Shown here piece by piece: positions 40,601-48,555 of a stretch of 64,000 nt of DNA (its first letter is position 1; each line of letters opens with the position of its first letter). The stretch covers positions 12,689,407 to 12,753,406 of the forward strand of contig OZ007571.1 in assembly GCA_963931925.1 (NCBI GenBank), in the 5' to 3' direction. This stretch comes from Onchidella celtica. Taxonomy: Eukaryota; Mollusca; Gastropoda; Systellommatophora; Onchidiidae. The notes beneath the pieces are model-generated. The model did no database searches. It saw only the letters and a list, made by a program, of their open reading frames with translations, and was not told the DNA's origin. Made by a program: the position numbers and the translations under genes.

Positions 40601-43600
40601 AGCCATTGTCACGATGTGGGTTGTAACAGCTGAGGTTGTTCTAGCACGTTATAGTAGGGGGGAGTTAGTTGATCTAACTATGACCCTTTAGAAAACGAAA
40701 CTATTACAGCTGTAGAGTAAATAAACAGGAGATCCGACGATCGATTAAATAATACTAAAGTTTAATAACTGTATCTTAACAATAAAATACTAGGAAGGCA
40801 CCAGCGAACAACTAAATATCCTACGCCACACGAGAAGGAAAACTCACTCACCGACCAACCACTCACATAGGTCCATATCGAGGCGAGCATATTAACAGGC
40901 CTGCCAGCCGAATCTAGGTCACCAATGTAATAGGCCATCCCTCGGCCGGCCGCTCTAGGCCTAGCGGAGTGGTTAACTCAAGTCTTCCCGATCGAGCAAT
41001 ACAATATTAAAATGGTCATGCAAACAAACACAGAAAATGAAGAAGAAGAAGAGAAAGAAGAAGAAGAAGAGGTGGAAGAAGAAAAGGGACTGTCAACTTT
41101 AGATGTAGTGAAGTAAGCAATATTAACTTTAAGGATATCATAGCAAATATAAAAATTTAGTGCAATGTATTAATTTAAAAACAAGTTAGTGACAGTGTGA
41201 AAAATCATACATAGGAAACTGAGAAGCAAAAGAAAGAAGAAGAACTAGGGGGAGGAGGAAGACGAGGAGGAGAAGAAGAGGGAGAGGGATTGTTATCTTT
41301 CGATCCAGTGAAGTAACACAAAGGAAATCACAACAAGTTAAAAAATATAGCGCAATGGCAATGTGCTAATTTAAATTCAAACCAACTGCTGACAGTTTGA
41401 AAAACAAAACATAAAAACTGAGAAGCAGAAGAAGAAGAGGAAGGCCATAAATGGAAGGAAAAGAAGTGCAAAACATCACAGACACCACTATCAACCAAAA
41501 AACCCTACCTTTATTGACAAGCAGAGCAGCATATGAACCAGATACAGTTTCTTCAATTATGAAGCAGTAGATGACAGCTTTGCCACTTTCCTGCGCTGCT
41601 GATGTGCATCAGATCCTGTCTGCAGGTGGAGACACAGTCTTTTCATTAGAATATTGATGATACGCACATAGACTAGGTTCTCAGCAAGTATATAACATCC
41701 AAATGGTACAGAGCTGGAAATTTGCCGATCAGGTTGATTAAACGCTTCCGACAACTAACCTCCTTCGAGAGAGCGAGGAAAGAATAGGCGTGAGTGAGCA
41801 GCTGGAAAAGGCCCACGGACGGGAAATTGAGTCCACCACGGTCTAAAGAGAGAGCGAAATCTGTGACTTCCTCTGGTATGTCTGTGGACAACCCCTGTAG
41901 TTGCTTATGCTTGAAAACAATGTATCCACCAACGTAAAACGACCATGTTCTCATTGGAGGTGAGCTTATCCACGTGGTTTGGCAGATTATCCATAATTTC
42001 AAGCTCTTCGTCTGTCACTTGCTTGTCACAGAGCTCACAGGCACGGCGGTGGTCTGACAAGTCAATGTCCGTATCATATTGAAGCATCAACTTTGCTCTG
42101 TCTACACCATGGGTGTAGGCGACATCTTCAGCTGTAATGTAATAGTTGCACCCAGCAGACATTCTGAAATGGGCAAAGTGGTGTTCTATGTCGTCCTGCT
42201 GGAAAAACCAAATTCAACATAGTCATGACGCAGGGATGTTGGGTGCCTTGGTATTAAAAACAAGCCACAGATCAATGACAGAGACAATAAAGGTGGCTGT
42301 CGCTTTCCACGAAGGCTTCGTGCTTGCTGAACACTTAAGTGCAGCACTTGTTTTCTCTGAGAAAACCTTGAGTGCTAGTGACACTTTTTGTTTCTGAATG
42401 TTGCTGGGGTAGACTGCAGATTTGGTCAGATCAGAGAGTTTAAGTATTTTCTCAGTTTCCTGGCGATGAAGTTCTTCTAGGTCTTTCCAGTTTGCAGTCA
42501 TCAGGTTTCCGTGTTGGTCAGGATGGGGAAATTGAAGACATTTTGCTTTCTCTGAGTGCCAATTGTTCCTAATGTTCTTCAGTAGATGAACTGGGTCATA
42601 CACCAGGAACAAGGATCTTGTGGCATCTACAGGTGACACAGCCATCCAGGGTTTATCTGCACTACGAGCGGTAAATAGCTTAAAAAACGCTTGGTTAACA
42701 CGACTGTTGTCATTCACCATTGCCACCACATTCCCACCAATATTGTCAATATCCTTGTTGAATTGGAACCCAGCTGTAAGTGCATGGCATGGTAGCATTT
42801 TAGCAAGAATTTTTCTTCCTCCAAAACAGCATTTTACCATGATTCACAACAGTGTTGTGGCTATCTTGCCAGGCTGATCACATGCATAGCCGAAGACACT
42901 GCCCCCTCGATAGGTTATTGAAGCCTTTACATACACTTCGTCGACAATCAATATGCAGTTCTTGCTACGCTCATCCACACCAATGAAAATTGATGAAAAC
43001 AGTCGCTCATCACTGATGTTCTTTGCAATAGATGTAATCTTCCTGAGGGTGGCTTTACACCTCTAAATTCTAGCCTAACTTAGAGTAATCACTATCGTAA
43101 ATAACACAAGAAGGTTTTCACAACATTAAGATCGTCACATATAAAAAAGAACAAAAGCTATTCGGGTTTTAAACACTCCTTGTCACAAAAAAATATGGGA
43201 GTAAACACAGAGCATGAAAAATTTCGAGTGCACAGGTTTGAAACTTGCAACGAAATGGAAAAAGCGGAAGCAGATTCGGACCAGTACTGATTCGGGCGAA
43301 ATCGATAAGTAATCGAAATCTCTCTTTGGTGATAGTATCACCGTACTCGTGATAGTCATTATCGAGTACTATTTGGGTGGGCGAAGCGATGGCCTACAAC
43401 ATTGGTGGCCTAGATTCGGCTGGCAGGCCTATTCATATGCTCGCCTCGGTCCATATATATAGGTATTTCTGTAGAAAATTCCCGAAATTAATCTTGACCT
43501 CTGCCCTCGCCCGTAACACATGAACTAACCAATCACGTATCAATACGTCACCAGGTTACATCACTCAAGGCCAAATCTGGCGTAAACATCTATATCCACA

Positions 43601-46600
43601 ACGTTATCGAATGTTCGGGAACAAACTAATATTTACGAAAAGGGTCAACAACGACCGAGCGAGGAAAAAAAGTACTCACAAGAAACGGAGGGGAAGGTCA
43701 CGGAGTACACTCTGGCGAACGTCAACAATAAGAGGGAAAAGAAGTGAACACATGCTCAGTCACAAGCAACAGGGGAGGGAAAGGGGTAGCCCGCAGATGC
43801 TACATGGGTCATGGCATTCGACTGCTTGATCTGAGAGGTCCAAACCCACAGTCGACAGACACACTAACTTTCTCTCTTAAAATACTAAATAAATCAAGGA
43901 ATTAGTTTTTTCAGGCCTGCGGGGCCACAATATGTATTAATATACAATATAAAAATAAATATAATATAATTAGGGTATGGAATGAAACTGCTATGACAAA
44001 ATCAATGTTCAATTTGGAAACAGTTATTCTTCAACGGCTACGGTCATATGACTCGCCGGTTAAATATTTATGAGGGTTATTTAACTCACAATTACATTCC
44101 TCACTTCTTAATAAATAAGCATGCTATATCTCTTCACTGCTTCACACACGCCAATTAAACTATAGCAGACAATCACGCTGTAATGACGAGGCTGCTTGGC
44201 GGTGGCTCTTGTTATCTTTCCCTACAATGATTGGAACCTCCGCATTCCTGGTAGACAGAACAGTAGGACAAAATGCTTTACCATTGTCTCGGTCATAGAT
44301 CTGACCGAGCCTTGTGGTTCTCGCTTTAGTGGACTAGGGTCCGGTACGTTTATGGCTCTGGAGCTCGCACTAGCATGGGCTCCTCATTCATTGAGTATGG
44401 ACTGCTCAACTGCGTCACAGTCTCCTATCAGGCTGGAGAAAATCTGCCGTCCACTTCGTAGAGGGATACGATCTACATATATATGGCAAGCCACAGAGGT
44501 TACAGGCCTACTTTTATACTATGCTAGCTACCTGCAAACTATCGTCCAAATCCTTGGATTTGATTGGTGCAGCCATGCGAGCTGAGCTCGCAGTATTAAC
44601 ATTTCTGCAAGTCAGTTACGGCCTTGCACTAAAGCAAGGTCGTCCTTTAATTAGGTTAATAAAAATTAAATCAAAAAATCTTATTAAATTGACTCTGCAC
44701 AAAAAAGAAAAATTAACAACTCGTGCTTTCACGAACTACTGAAGGTCAACAGTCAATTACAACCACCTCTCACCCTCTCACAACGCTATTAAATCACGGA
44801 CTCAACCTGCTCTGTCATCCCTAGTTTACCTACATAATATTCCTCCTTCTTAACTCCTTCTCTCCATCTACAGTTTCTATGTCGAAAAAAAAACATTACT
44901 CGCAACTTGCTGTCCTCGAGAACGGCTCAGGGACACTACACTACGACTAGGCAAATAAAACTTAGTGAATTGAACCCGTGGCCTAGCATGGCATTTACAG
45001 TACTAACTCAGATTTTGACAGCCATAGCCGTTATGCTGCAACGTGGATGATACATTATATAACATGGAAATATCACGACGTTAGTTCTCGTTTAATCTAT
45101 CTCCATTTTCTGGACAAAACTAGAGATCTTTTAGTATTAATTTGGAAAAGGTATAAGAAATGCACACTTTGACATGTGTTTAAAATGTATTGTGGCACTT
45201 ATCGAGCTGTTTCACAGTTCAGATTTATTCTTACTCCTTATCACAATACTAAAGACGCAAACATTTAATGCCGAATTTCTGTTGTGCAAGAAATGGAGTT
45301 GGAACAAACGAAAACTAAGGTCGCAGTATGCTGTAAAGGGGATCATATTGTGTAAATCATGACCTGTAAAGTGAATTGTAAACTCACTGAAGTGAGCAGG
45401 AAAGTACTTTATCATTATTATCAGCACATAATATAATACTTACAACTTATGAGAATATTCCTTACTATATATATATACATGTACTTTCTTTGAATCACTA
45501 GTTCGTATTTTTGTTCTACATGGATGTCTTTCCAGATGTCCATGGTTTCCATTAGAAAGATCATGGTCTTGATTAAAAAAATCGACAGGTTTTACTTTGT
45601 ATTATTGTTTTGCTTAAGAGCAACACCAGTCCTGAGAAAATGCATTTACCTCAGATTCGACAAAACATGGCTTTGATCATCAGATGCTACATATAACTCA
45701 AGTCATTTTGATAATATTTTACTTATTTGGTTCTCACTTTGACTTGTCTAGAGCGCACAAAAGAAACACTTGGAGAAATGGGACCTCCTGTGTTTTACGG
45801 CGGCTTCAGCACCTTCATGGCTTATATTTTACTCTCAACCAGCAAGAGCTACGTTTCCCAGGCATTCTTTAAGGTAGAAATCTGTTTTCATCACACTGCA
45901 TTGGAAAAATATGAGTCAGTTAGTTTCTGACAATCTTGGAAGTTTTATATAACTGCCGCCCCAGGAATTCCTTAATATGGAAGCAAGACATTTACAAATG
46001 TGCTTGTCCTAAGAATTGTATTAGATAGAAAGTACTTTTAGGTGTACATTATATAAATTGTTAAAAAAAAAAAAAAAAGCATCCAAAAACATTTCTTAAC
46101 ATTTGTCATGATTACGACTTTTTCGTCACATACTTTCAATTTTGTTTCAGCGTTAGTTGATTTTAACTTACGAATTGTACTATGCGCGAGTCTTAGCTTT
46201 CACACATATCTATCTGATGTATACCAGGTAAATTTTCTGGTGGTGCTGTATGGTCTCTTCCATGGTCTCATTTTTCTGCCTGTGGTACTGAGTTGGTTGG
46301 GACCAGCACCTTACCCCACAGCAGATAGAGTTTACCATCATCATCACCCACACCCGCCCATAGTTGTGGATGGGACAAAGCCTGGGAAAGATACAGGAGC
46401 AGAACTGGAAAACCCAGCCTTTGATGTGAGTAGAAACTTAGAAAATGATTTGTTCCCCCCATGAAGGTTTTGAAATTTGTGAGTACTGTGAGATCTTGGG
46501 GAAATCAGGCTGGGGCAGTTGGCTCCCTATACTTGATTCACGAGTTCTTTTCTTCTGGTTTCCATCGAGGTATTTCTTTTTACTTTATACCCATGCGGTT

Positions 46601-46647
46601 GCCAGGCGCCAAGAGCAGGTGGGACAAGATTTAATATTAGTGGAGGA

Positions 46648-46682
<35 letters not shown>

Positions 46683-46704
46683 GAGAGACAGAGAGAGAGA
46701 GACA

Positions 46705-46755
<51 letters not shown>

Positions 46756-47336
46756 TGAGGGAAGGGGTACAGCTGCTTCCACCAATGGGCACTACTCCTT
46801 TTCATGGATTATATCCCTTCAATAAAAGGTCACATGAACTTTGGAAACATTTTTGTGAGTGTGCTGGTGACAGTTTCTGAGATATTGAAATGTAGTGTGT
46901 CAGTATCTCTAAATCAAAGACGAAAGTCTCCAGTTGAAACCGTAGTCCTCTACATTGTGATGAAAGTGGCTTTAAGAAACACAAATATGATTATATTGTT
47001 ACCGAAAGACAACGGTTTATGAGACAGAGCCACCAGCAGTTTTAAGCAGTACTTTTTTATTTTCAGTCAATCAAGTAAGTCTTATTTTAGCATCCAACAA
47101 ATCCAAACAGTTGAAGCTTGCGATGAAAATGTTCATGTTTGTCTAATTTAATGTTGATTTGTTGCAATGTTGGACAGAATACCACTGATGAGAAAAGACG
47201 TCCGGGAACAGGACAAAGGGAGACAGCAGCCGTTAGTGTTGGATACTTTCCTTCACCCACTACACCTGGACAGGATGATTCAGTTCCCACACCAACCAAG
47301 TACTCAGAGCCTACACAAACCATATATGATTGGTGA
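19964..47336 (+). CDS. Patched domain-containing protein (PTCHD3-like), complete gene, 20 coding exons
   Basis: The span holds 20 exons with GT..AG boundaries and matching phases, totalling 2,850 nt (949 residues plus stop). The product is a polytopic membrane protein of the patched/NPC1/Dispatched (RND, sterol-sensing) superfamily, inferred to act in lipid or sterol handling or Hedgehog-type signalling; its substrate is unknown. Visible features: cytosolic N-terminus (1-60), TM1 (about 68-90), a cysteine-containing lumenal loop, a TM2-6 sterol-sensing core with GTGVDDMFV (about 354-362), TM7 (about 498-516), a second loop with the [12 protein letters not shown] and GYVYCG signatures, and TM8-12 with GLAVDYSAH (about 768-776). 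An in-frame TGA (19,943-19,945) precedes the ATG, which sits in a good start context (GAAATGG). Introns not listed elsewhere (1, 2, 4, 6-9, 11-15, 18, 19) show only microsatellites, homopolymers or nothing recognised. The family is certain; orthology to a named PTCHD gene is not. Confidence 0.93.
20646..20784 (+). CDS. PTCHD exon 2 (TM1)
   Basis: Acceptor ctttcttttgtag, donor CAG|gtacgc. Encodes TM1 ([19 protein letters not shown]) and then [12 protein letters not shown], a family hallmark immediately after TM1. Joins exon 1 in phase 2 and ends in phase 0. Confidence 0.95.
21678..21785 (+). CDS. PTCHD exon 3 (first lumenal loop)
   Basis: Acceptor cccaaatag, donor GCG|gtaagt; 36 codons in phase 0. 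Encodes [20 protein letters not shown], matching the family region just after the LWVP signature. Confidence 0.93.
22694..22831 (+). pseudogene. THAP domain fragment
   Basis: Begins [20 protein letters not shown], with the N-terminal C-X4-C and the basic spacing of THAP zinc-coordinating DNA-binding domains. It ends at a TGA after 45 codons, without the later CxxH and AVPTIF parts. Probably a remnant of a THAP transposase or MITE in intron 3; weak inverted similarity (CGGCTATAGG.CCATT) flanks it near 22,577 and 23,005. Confidence 0.55.
23545..23618 (+). CDS. PTCHD exon 4 (first lumenal loop)
   Basis: Acceptor tttatccattccag, donor ATCAA|gtaagt; 74 nt ending in phase 2. Encodes [12 protein letters not shown]...[10 protein letters not shown], including the first cysteine of a probable loop disulfide. 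Confidence 0.9.
23804..23907 (+). repeat. (GA)n microsatellite
   Basis: About 100 bp of GAGAGA with GTGA interruptions, in intron 4 of the patched gene. Confidence 0.95.
24083..24199 (+). CDS. PTCHD exon 5 (first lumenal loop)
   Basis: Acceptor gtggtccattag, donor GTCAG|gtaggc; 117 nt, phases 2 to 2. Encodes [17 protein letters not shown], the conserved cysteine plus SILE-W region of PTCHD proteins. Confidence 0.92.
24293..24385 (+). mobile_element. LINE fragment, left half (split by insertion)
   Basis: Encodes [19 protein letters not shown], a conserved C-terminal stretch of RTE-like LINEs. Interrupted at 24,385/24,386 by an LTR-like insertion and continued at 25,737. Confidence 0.75.
24386..25736 (-). 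mobile_element. LTR-like insertion (copy B), 1.35 kb
   Basis: Read on the minus strand it begins TGTGATTAAAGG and ends CATAACA (TG..CA). It contains AATAAAATGTGGCCCTGCAG, resembling a poly(A) signal at an LTR R/U5 border. No coding sequence, consistent with a solo LTR. It sits exactly inside a LINE coding region; no clear target duplication is seen. Confidence 0.65.
25737..25983 (+). mobile_element. LINE fragment, right half with 3' end
   Basis: Resumes the LINE at [14 protein letters not shown], then [20 protein letters not shown] and ICSRSGT followed by TGA (25,972-25,974) and an AGAAGAAGAA tail. Together with 24,293-24,385 it is one 5'-truncated LINE. Confidence 0.8.
26512..26775 (+). repeat. 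Imperfect (TAC/CAC)n trinucleotide repeat
   Basis: Two blocks of TACTACTACCACCACTAC-like text separated by about 60 bp in which CACTG.TGATCAGAGAAAA occurs in both blocks, indicating a local duplication. In intron 5. Confidence 0.85.
26987..27101 (+). CDS. PTCHD exon 6 (first lumenal loop)
   Basis: Acceptor cctcaatttaacag, donor ACA|gtaaga; 115 nt, returning to phase 0. Encodes [19 protein letters not shown] and then an Ala-rich segment ending MTWLAT. Confidence 0.92.
27904..28001 (+). CDS. PTCHD exon 7 (loop leading to TM2)
   Basis: Acceptor ttctgttccccag, donor AGAAG|gtgagc; 98 nt ending in phase 2. Encodes [16 protein letters not shown], the membrane-proximal WE..F stretch before the sterol-sensing core. 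Confidence 0.92.
28856..28976 (+). CDS. PTCHD exon 8 (TM2, start of sterol-sensing core)
   Basis: Acceptor tttttctttcgcttag, donor AGA|gtaagt; 121 nt. Encodes [20 protein letters not shown], the typical start of TM2 in SSD proteins. Confidence 0.95.
29466..29589 (+). CDS. PTCHD exon 9 (TM3 and start of TM4)
   Basis: Acceptor tttcttaatgaccag, donor TTTTAG|gtaagt; 124 nt ending in phase 1. Encodes [20 protein letters not shown] and ends SILPFLLLG. The last 36 nt plus the donor form copy 1 of a 49-bp tandem array that continues into the intron. Confidence 0.94.
29554..29749 (+). repeat. 49-bp tandem array spanning the exon 9 splice donor
   Basis: Four copies starting at 29,554, 29,603, 29,652 and 29,701, each GACCAATACAGAGTATTTTA-like. 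Copy 1 is the exon 9 end plus donor TTTTAG|gtaagt. Copies 2 and 3 have lost the GT (tagCTaagg, cagTTaagt). Confidence 0.88.
29854..30026 (+). CDS. PTCHD exon 10 (TM4 GVDD motif, TM5)
   Basis: Acceptor tctcttttttcag, donor ACG|gtaagt; 173 nt. Encodes [16 protein letters not shown], the GxxxDD proton-relay-like motif of RND permeases, then [19 protein letters not shown] (TM5). Confidence 0.96.
30480..30629 (+). mobile_element. SINE 3' fragment (same family)
   Basis: CCAGCTGTAAC...GGGCTGCAGTGACA and TTTCCCAAATGGGATTAAAG match the 3' part of the SINE at 55,597-56,060. No tRNA head remains. In intron 10 of the patched gene. Confidence 0.75.
30821..31393 (+). repeat. AT-rich minisatellite in intron 10
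   Basis: About 570 bp of TTACATCTAACATTTAGGAG / GTTAACCTACATCTAGTATG units. The higher-order unit is near 46 bp, with shorter 20-bp variants towards the end. Confidence 0.9.
31649..31672 (+). repeat. (TC)n microsatellite
   Basis: Twelve TC dinucleotides within a wider pyrimidine tract (31,613-31,683), intron 10. Confidence 0.9.
32030..32281 (+). CDS. PTCHD exon 11 (TM6 and cytosolic linker)
   Basis: Acceptor ttgtttcag, donor AAG|gtatac; 84 codons in phase 0. Encodes [20 protein letters not shown] (TM6), the [13 protein letters not shown] motif, and a linker rich in K/R and C. Confidence 0.95.
32397..32413 (+). repeat. C17 homopolymer in intron 11
   Basis: CTCTC followed by 17 C, 115 bp after the exon 11 donor. 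Confidence 0.95.
32976..33153 (+). CDS. PTCHD exon 12 (TM7 and second loop)
   Basis: Acceptor ttatgttcatttcag, donor TGTG|gtaagt, phase 1. Encodes TM7 ([18 protein letters not shown]), [14 protein letters not shown] and GYVYCG, strongly diagnostic of PTCHD3-type proteins. Confidence 0.96.
34143..34307 (+). CDS. PTCHD exon 13 (second lumenal loop)
   Basis: Acceptor catcataactgcag, donor GCAA|gtaagt; 165 nt, phases 1 to 1. Encodes [19 protein letters not shown] and a WF..L..WM segment. Confidence 0.92.
35042..35157 (+). CDS. PTCHD exon 14 (second lumenal loop)
   Basis: Acceptor ggattattttccag, donor TCT|gtaaga; 116 nt, returning to phase 0. Encodes [20 protein letters not shown], rich in N-glycosylation-type NxT sites. 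Confidence 0.86.
35868..36023 (+). CDS. PTCHD exon 15 (second loop)
   Basis: Acceptor tttgtgttcccag, donor AAG|gtaaac; 52 codons. Encodes [20 protein letters not shown] and ends [15 protein letters not shown], the conserved F.Y..W..WE segment preceding TM8. Confidence 0.94.
36857..36982 (+). CDS. PTCHD exon 16 (TM8-TM9)
   Basis: Acceptor ttatctgggacag, donor CTG|gtgagt; 42 codons. Encodes [16 protein letters not shown] sequence, then two hydrophobic helices ([20 protein letters not shown]). Confidence 0.94.
37719..37780 (+). repeat. CCAACCAACCCA / TCAA short tandem repeats
   Basis: A low-complexity tract immediately left of the gag-protease element; the repeat continues on its right side (40,121-40,160), so the element inserted into it. 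Confidence 0.85.
37781..37846 (+). repeat. Left inverted terminus of gag-protease element
   Basis: Sixty-six bp. The outer 42 bp run from TGTTAT to ATAACA like a miniature TG..CA LTR; the inner 24 bp (AATTGGCGACGAGGATGGGA) resemble a primer-binding region of Gypsy elements (inference). Confidence 0.9.
38175..39944 (+). CDS. Gag-protease-integrase-tail ORF of Ty3/Gypsy type (589 aa)
   Basis: Residues 1-250: helical gag-like region starting with a Gln-rich coiled stretch. About 274-312: two zinc knuckles, [13 protein letters not shown] and [14 protein letters not shown] (the second is canonical CX2CX4HX4C). About 344-349: IDTGS, the aspartic protease active site. From about 450: [20 protein letters not shown] and NGRQIRT, the C-terminal part of a Gypsy integrase, then a GPY/F-like end. 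The pol core between protease and integrase tail is cleanly missing without a frameshift, so the ORF stays open. ATG at 38,175 is the first in frame. Confidence 0.85.
   Translation: MPKTPAAETSQESLITLLRNQMEQQKEQVELQRQQMEALMSLAMNKPVTNTKFEAFDSTIELWSDYWARFTTFTKANSIPEAKKVDIFLTNQNSEVYKMLKNQASQQTPPIDVNEITIENIKTWMGEHFDPKRFVVRERFKFWTYTDRKTAESVHQLAARIRQEAATCDFASIQDPLDEAMRTRFVCSIKNEAAIKALFKIKDDELTFSKAVEVAAEVEEASKVAKETSGTSDGEVFKLNQRRKCKQNPQQQTQVQGYPSKFKKSSKPTTKKTVCSRCDGQHSRNECRFANAVCHFCNIKGHIESACRKKKSQQRPIKRIQTVRWNTAGPITETCCVNNQPVQFEIDTGSRDNFISAKTWRSLKFPKLSTVKCQYKCASGRELPVLGEIFLHTSYTKTTCVQKFVVTQMDFNLLGRATTKRLGISVDNLLHKVFDDLKPDAVLQTSCRNLCAEFLMLYRRTPLPCGSSPSQLLNGRQIRTKLDVILPARERHASPPDAVDQTPDVPPARRRQRRRHKDIVKSADRQPKFNVGDPCFALSFKGGRKDKWKSAKVTATIGHSLFEVKILPDGPICRRHTDQLRPRRQRHRD
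39961..40056 (+). repeat. Two 37-bp direct repeats before the right terminus
   Basis: GAAACCTACC.CACCAT..TG at about 39,963 and 40,022, each followed by CATGGGGTGGCAAG. Function unknown; they lie between the stop codon and the right terminus. Confidence 0.7.
40055..40120 (-). repeat. Right inverted terminus of gag-protease element
   Basis: Exact reverse complement of 37,781-37,846 over all 66 bases. A normal LTR element would have the direct orientation here and no second primer-binding-like sequence. Confidence 0.9.
40286..40430 (+). CDS. PTCHD exon 17 (TM10 GLAVDY motif)
   Basis: Acceptor gtgatttctttcag, donor AATG|gtaagc, phase 1. Encodes [19 protein letters not shown] and [15 protein letters not shown], the second GxxxD permease motif. 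Confidence 0.96.
41030..41450 (+). repeat. About 190-bp tandem repeat, 2.2 copies, GAA-rich
   Basis: Purine-rich GAAGAA blocks at about 41,040, 41,230 and 41,420 are each followed by similar text (ttagtgcaatg..., gacagtgtgaaaaa). It lies inside the P-element relic. Confidence 0.65.
41543..43066 (-). pseudogene. P-element/THAP9-type transposase, broken
   Basis: Read from 43,066 downward: [18 protein letters not shown] (first RNase H-like strand with Asp), an in-frame stop near 42,841, [13 protein letters not shown], then [17 protein letters not shown], the D..H..KN.RN motif of P-element transposases (42,223-42,840). Later pieces in shifted frames include a [13 protein letters not shown]-terminal motif (41,673-42,002). 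The N-terminal THAP domain is absent. The stop and frameshifts mean no active enzyme. Confidence 0.78.
43855..45075 (-). mobile_element. LTR-like copy C
   Basis: Contains CAGGCCTGCGGGGCCACA (43,914) and a block (about 44,795-45,010) matching 13,890-14,090 of copy A2, e.g. CTGCTCTGTCAT, GAGAACGGCTCA and GACCTAGCA-type text. Lies right of the P-element relic in intron 17. Confidence 0.55.
45752..45873 (+). CDS. PTCHD exon 18 (TM11)
   Basis: Acceptor ctttgacttgtctag, donor AAG|gtagaa; 122 nt. Encodes [30 protein letters not shown] and the terminal AFFK. It lies 5.3 kb from exon 17 because of transposon insertions in the intron. Confidence 0.95.
46228..46425 (+). CDS. PTCHD exon 19 (TM12, cytosolic tail)
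   Basis: Acceptor tctgatgtataccag, donor GAT|gtgagt; 66 codons. Encodes [20 protein letters not shown] then LSWLGP, the family's last helix, and a tail with an HHHHPHPP run. Confidence 0.95.
46647..46753 (+). repeat. (GA)n microsatellite with CAGA interruptions
   Basis: GAGAGA with regularly spaced GACAGA, in intron 19 of the patched gene. Confidence 0.95.
47178..47336 (+). CDS. PTCHD exon 20 (C-terminus and stop)
   Basis: Acceptor tgcaatgttggacag; 52 codons then TGA. A Pro/Thr-rich cytosolic tail ending TQTIYDW. The acceptor is weak in pyrimidines, but the phase is right and the following stop suits the family's length. Confidence 0.84.
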   Translation, partial: NTTDEKRRPGTGQRETAAVSVGYFPSPTTPGQDDSVPTPTKYSEPTQTIYDW

Positions 47337-47624
47337 TGGACAAATGCCCAGTGTCCAGACGTGAAGTTATTCAGTGTCAACGTGAGTAAAAACAGAACTG
47401 AATTTGAGTATGGAGAAAGTACGTTGACACGATAACTGCCATACTGTTCTTGAAAGAAGCAAGACCATAGACAGAATGTAACAAAATGATGCGATAGAAG
47501 GAGATCATACTAGCAGCGCCCACCAAACATCTGTGCAAAAAACAGAAAAACTGAAAAAACAAACAGTCAGTAAAAGTGAGAAAATAGTAATACTTATTTG
47601 TATATCTCAGCACCTCATCTTTGG

Positions 47625-47965
47625 CTCACTGATGTGTGACGGCAAGTATCAACTCAGACTCCCAACACAATAGGACCTGGTGTTTAGTGACGAGTATCAG
47701 TTCAGACAACTGACACAACTCGGTCTGTTGAATGGTGACAAGTTTGTGTTCAAACACTTGAAGTGACAGATTCTGGTGTATGGTGAAAAGTATCACTTCA
47801 GACTTCTGACATAACAAGACCTGGTGTGTGATAAAATGTATACTGTGTATCATTTATCACTTCTGATATAACAAGGCCAGGTGTATAGTGTCATAAATCA
47901 ATTCAGATACTTGAGATAACAGACTCTGGTGTACGGCGACATGTATCAGTTCAGACATCTGCATG
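47625..47965 (+). repeat. Degenerate minisatellite, period about 56 bp
   Basis: About six imperfect units of the form AAGTATCA.TTCAGAC..CTGACA then TAACAAGACCTGGTGTATGG. It starts 290 bp after the patched stop codon, so it may lie in its 3' UTR or just beyond. Confidence 0.7.
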
Positions 47966-48555
47966 ACAAAGAGCAAAGTTGCAAAGTATATTTGCATTAA
48001 AGGACAGCCTGTCATGTCTACAGTTTCAACAGCAGTTGCAAATTCGCAAAGTGTCAAAATACAGAACACAGATCCGATAAACTTGCATTTGTAATATGAC
48101 AACCATAATTACCTTTCATAATAATGTGTGGAGTTTTCCTATGGTGGGACTAGTATCTCAGATATCCATGTTGCATCATGAGAATCCCCATGGAAAACTT
48201 TGCTATTGGACACAGAATATGCTACCTCTAACCCTAGAAGCCGTCAGAGGTGTGGGTCTGTGTACAACTCCAGTTCAGAATATATATCTCGACCACGATC
48301 GAATCTGTTAAAAGTGTCTCGAGTATCACGAGCCGTAGAGTGAGTTCTTTTTTTTTTTTTTTTGTCAGCCGGTGAGCTGTCTAATTTTGTCGAGCATGGA
48401 AGGTTTTGACTGATGGTCTTCATTTAGCTGGTGTGTGAGAGTGTTAACAGGTTCACGGACTTCGAGCCCGTGCAGAGTGGAAAGAGTAGGGATAAGATGG
48501 GAGTTGTTAGTCTAAACGTGGGAGCACGAATTTTAAATAATAAGTTAAGTTTTCG

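Larger units (their letters stand above)
40878..43447 (-). mobile_element. P-element-like DNA transposon relic
   Basis: In intron 17 of the patched gene. About 60-bp imperfect inverted repeats (40,878-40,939 and 43,388-43,447), sharing AGGCCTGCCAGCCGAATCTA, flank a broken minus-strand transposase. They may be subterminal: I could not locate outer ends or a target duplication. Confidence 0.72.
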
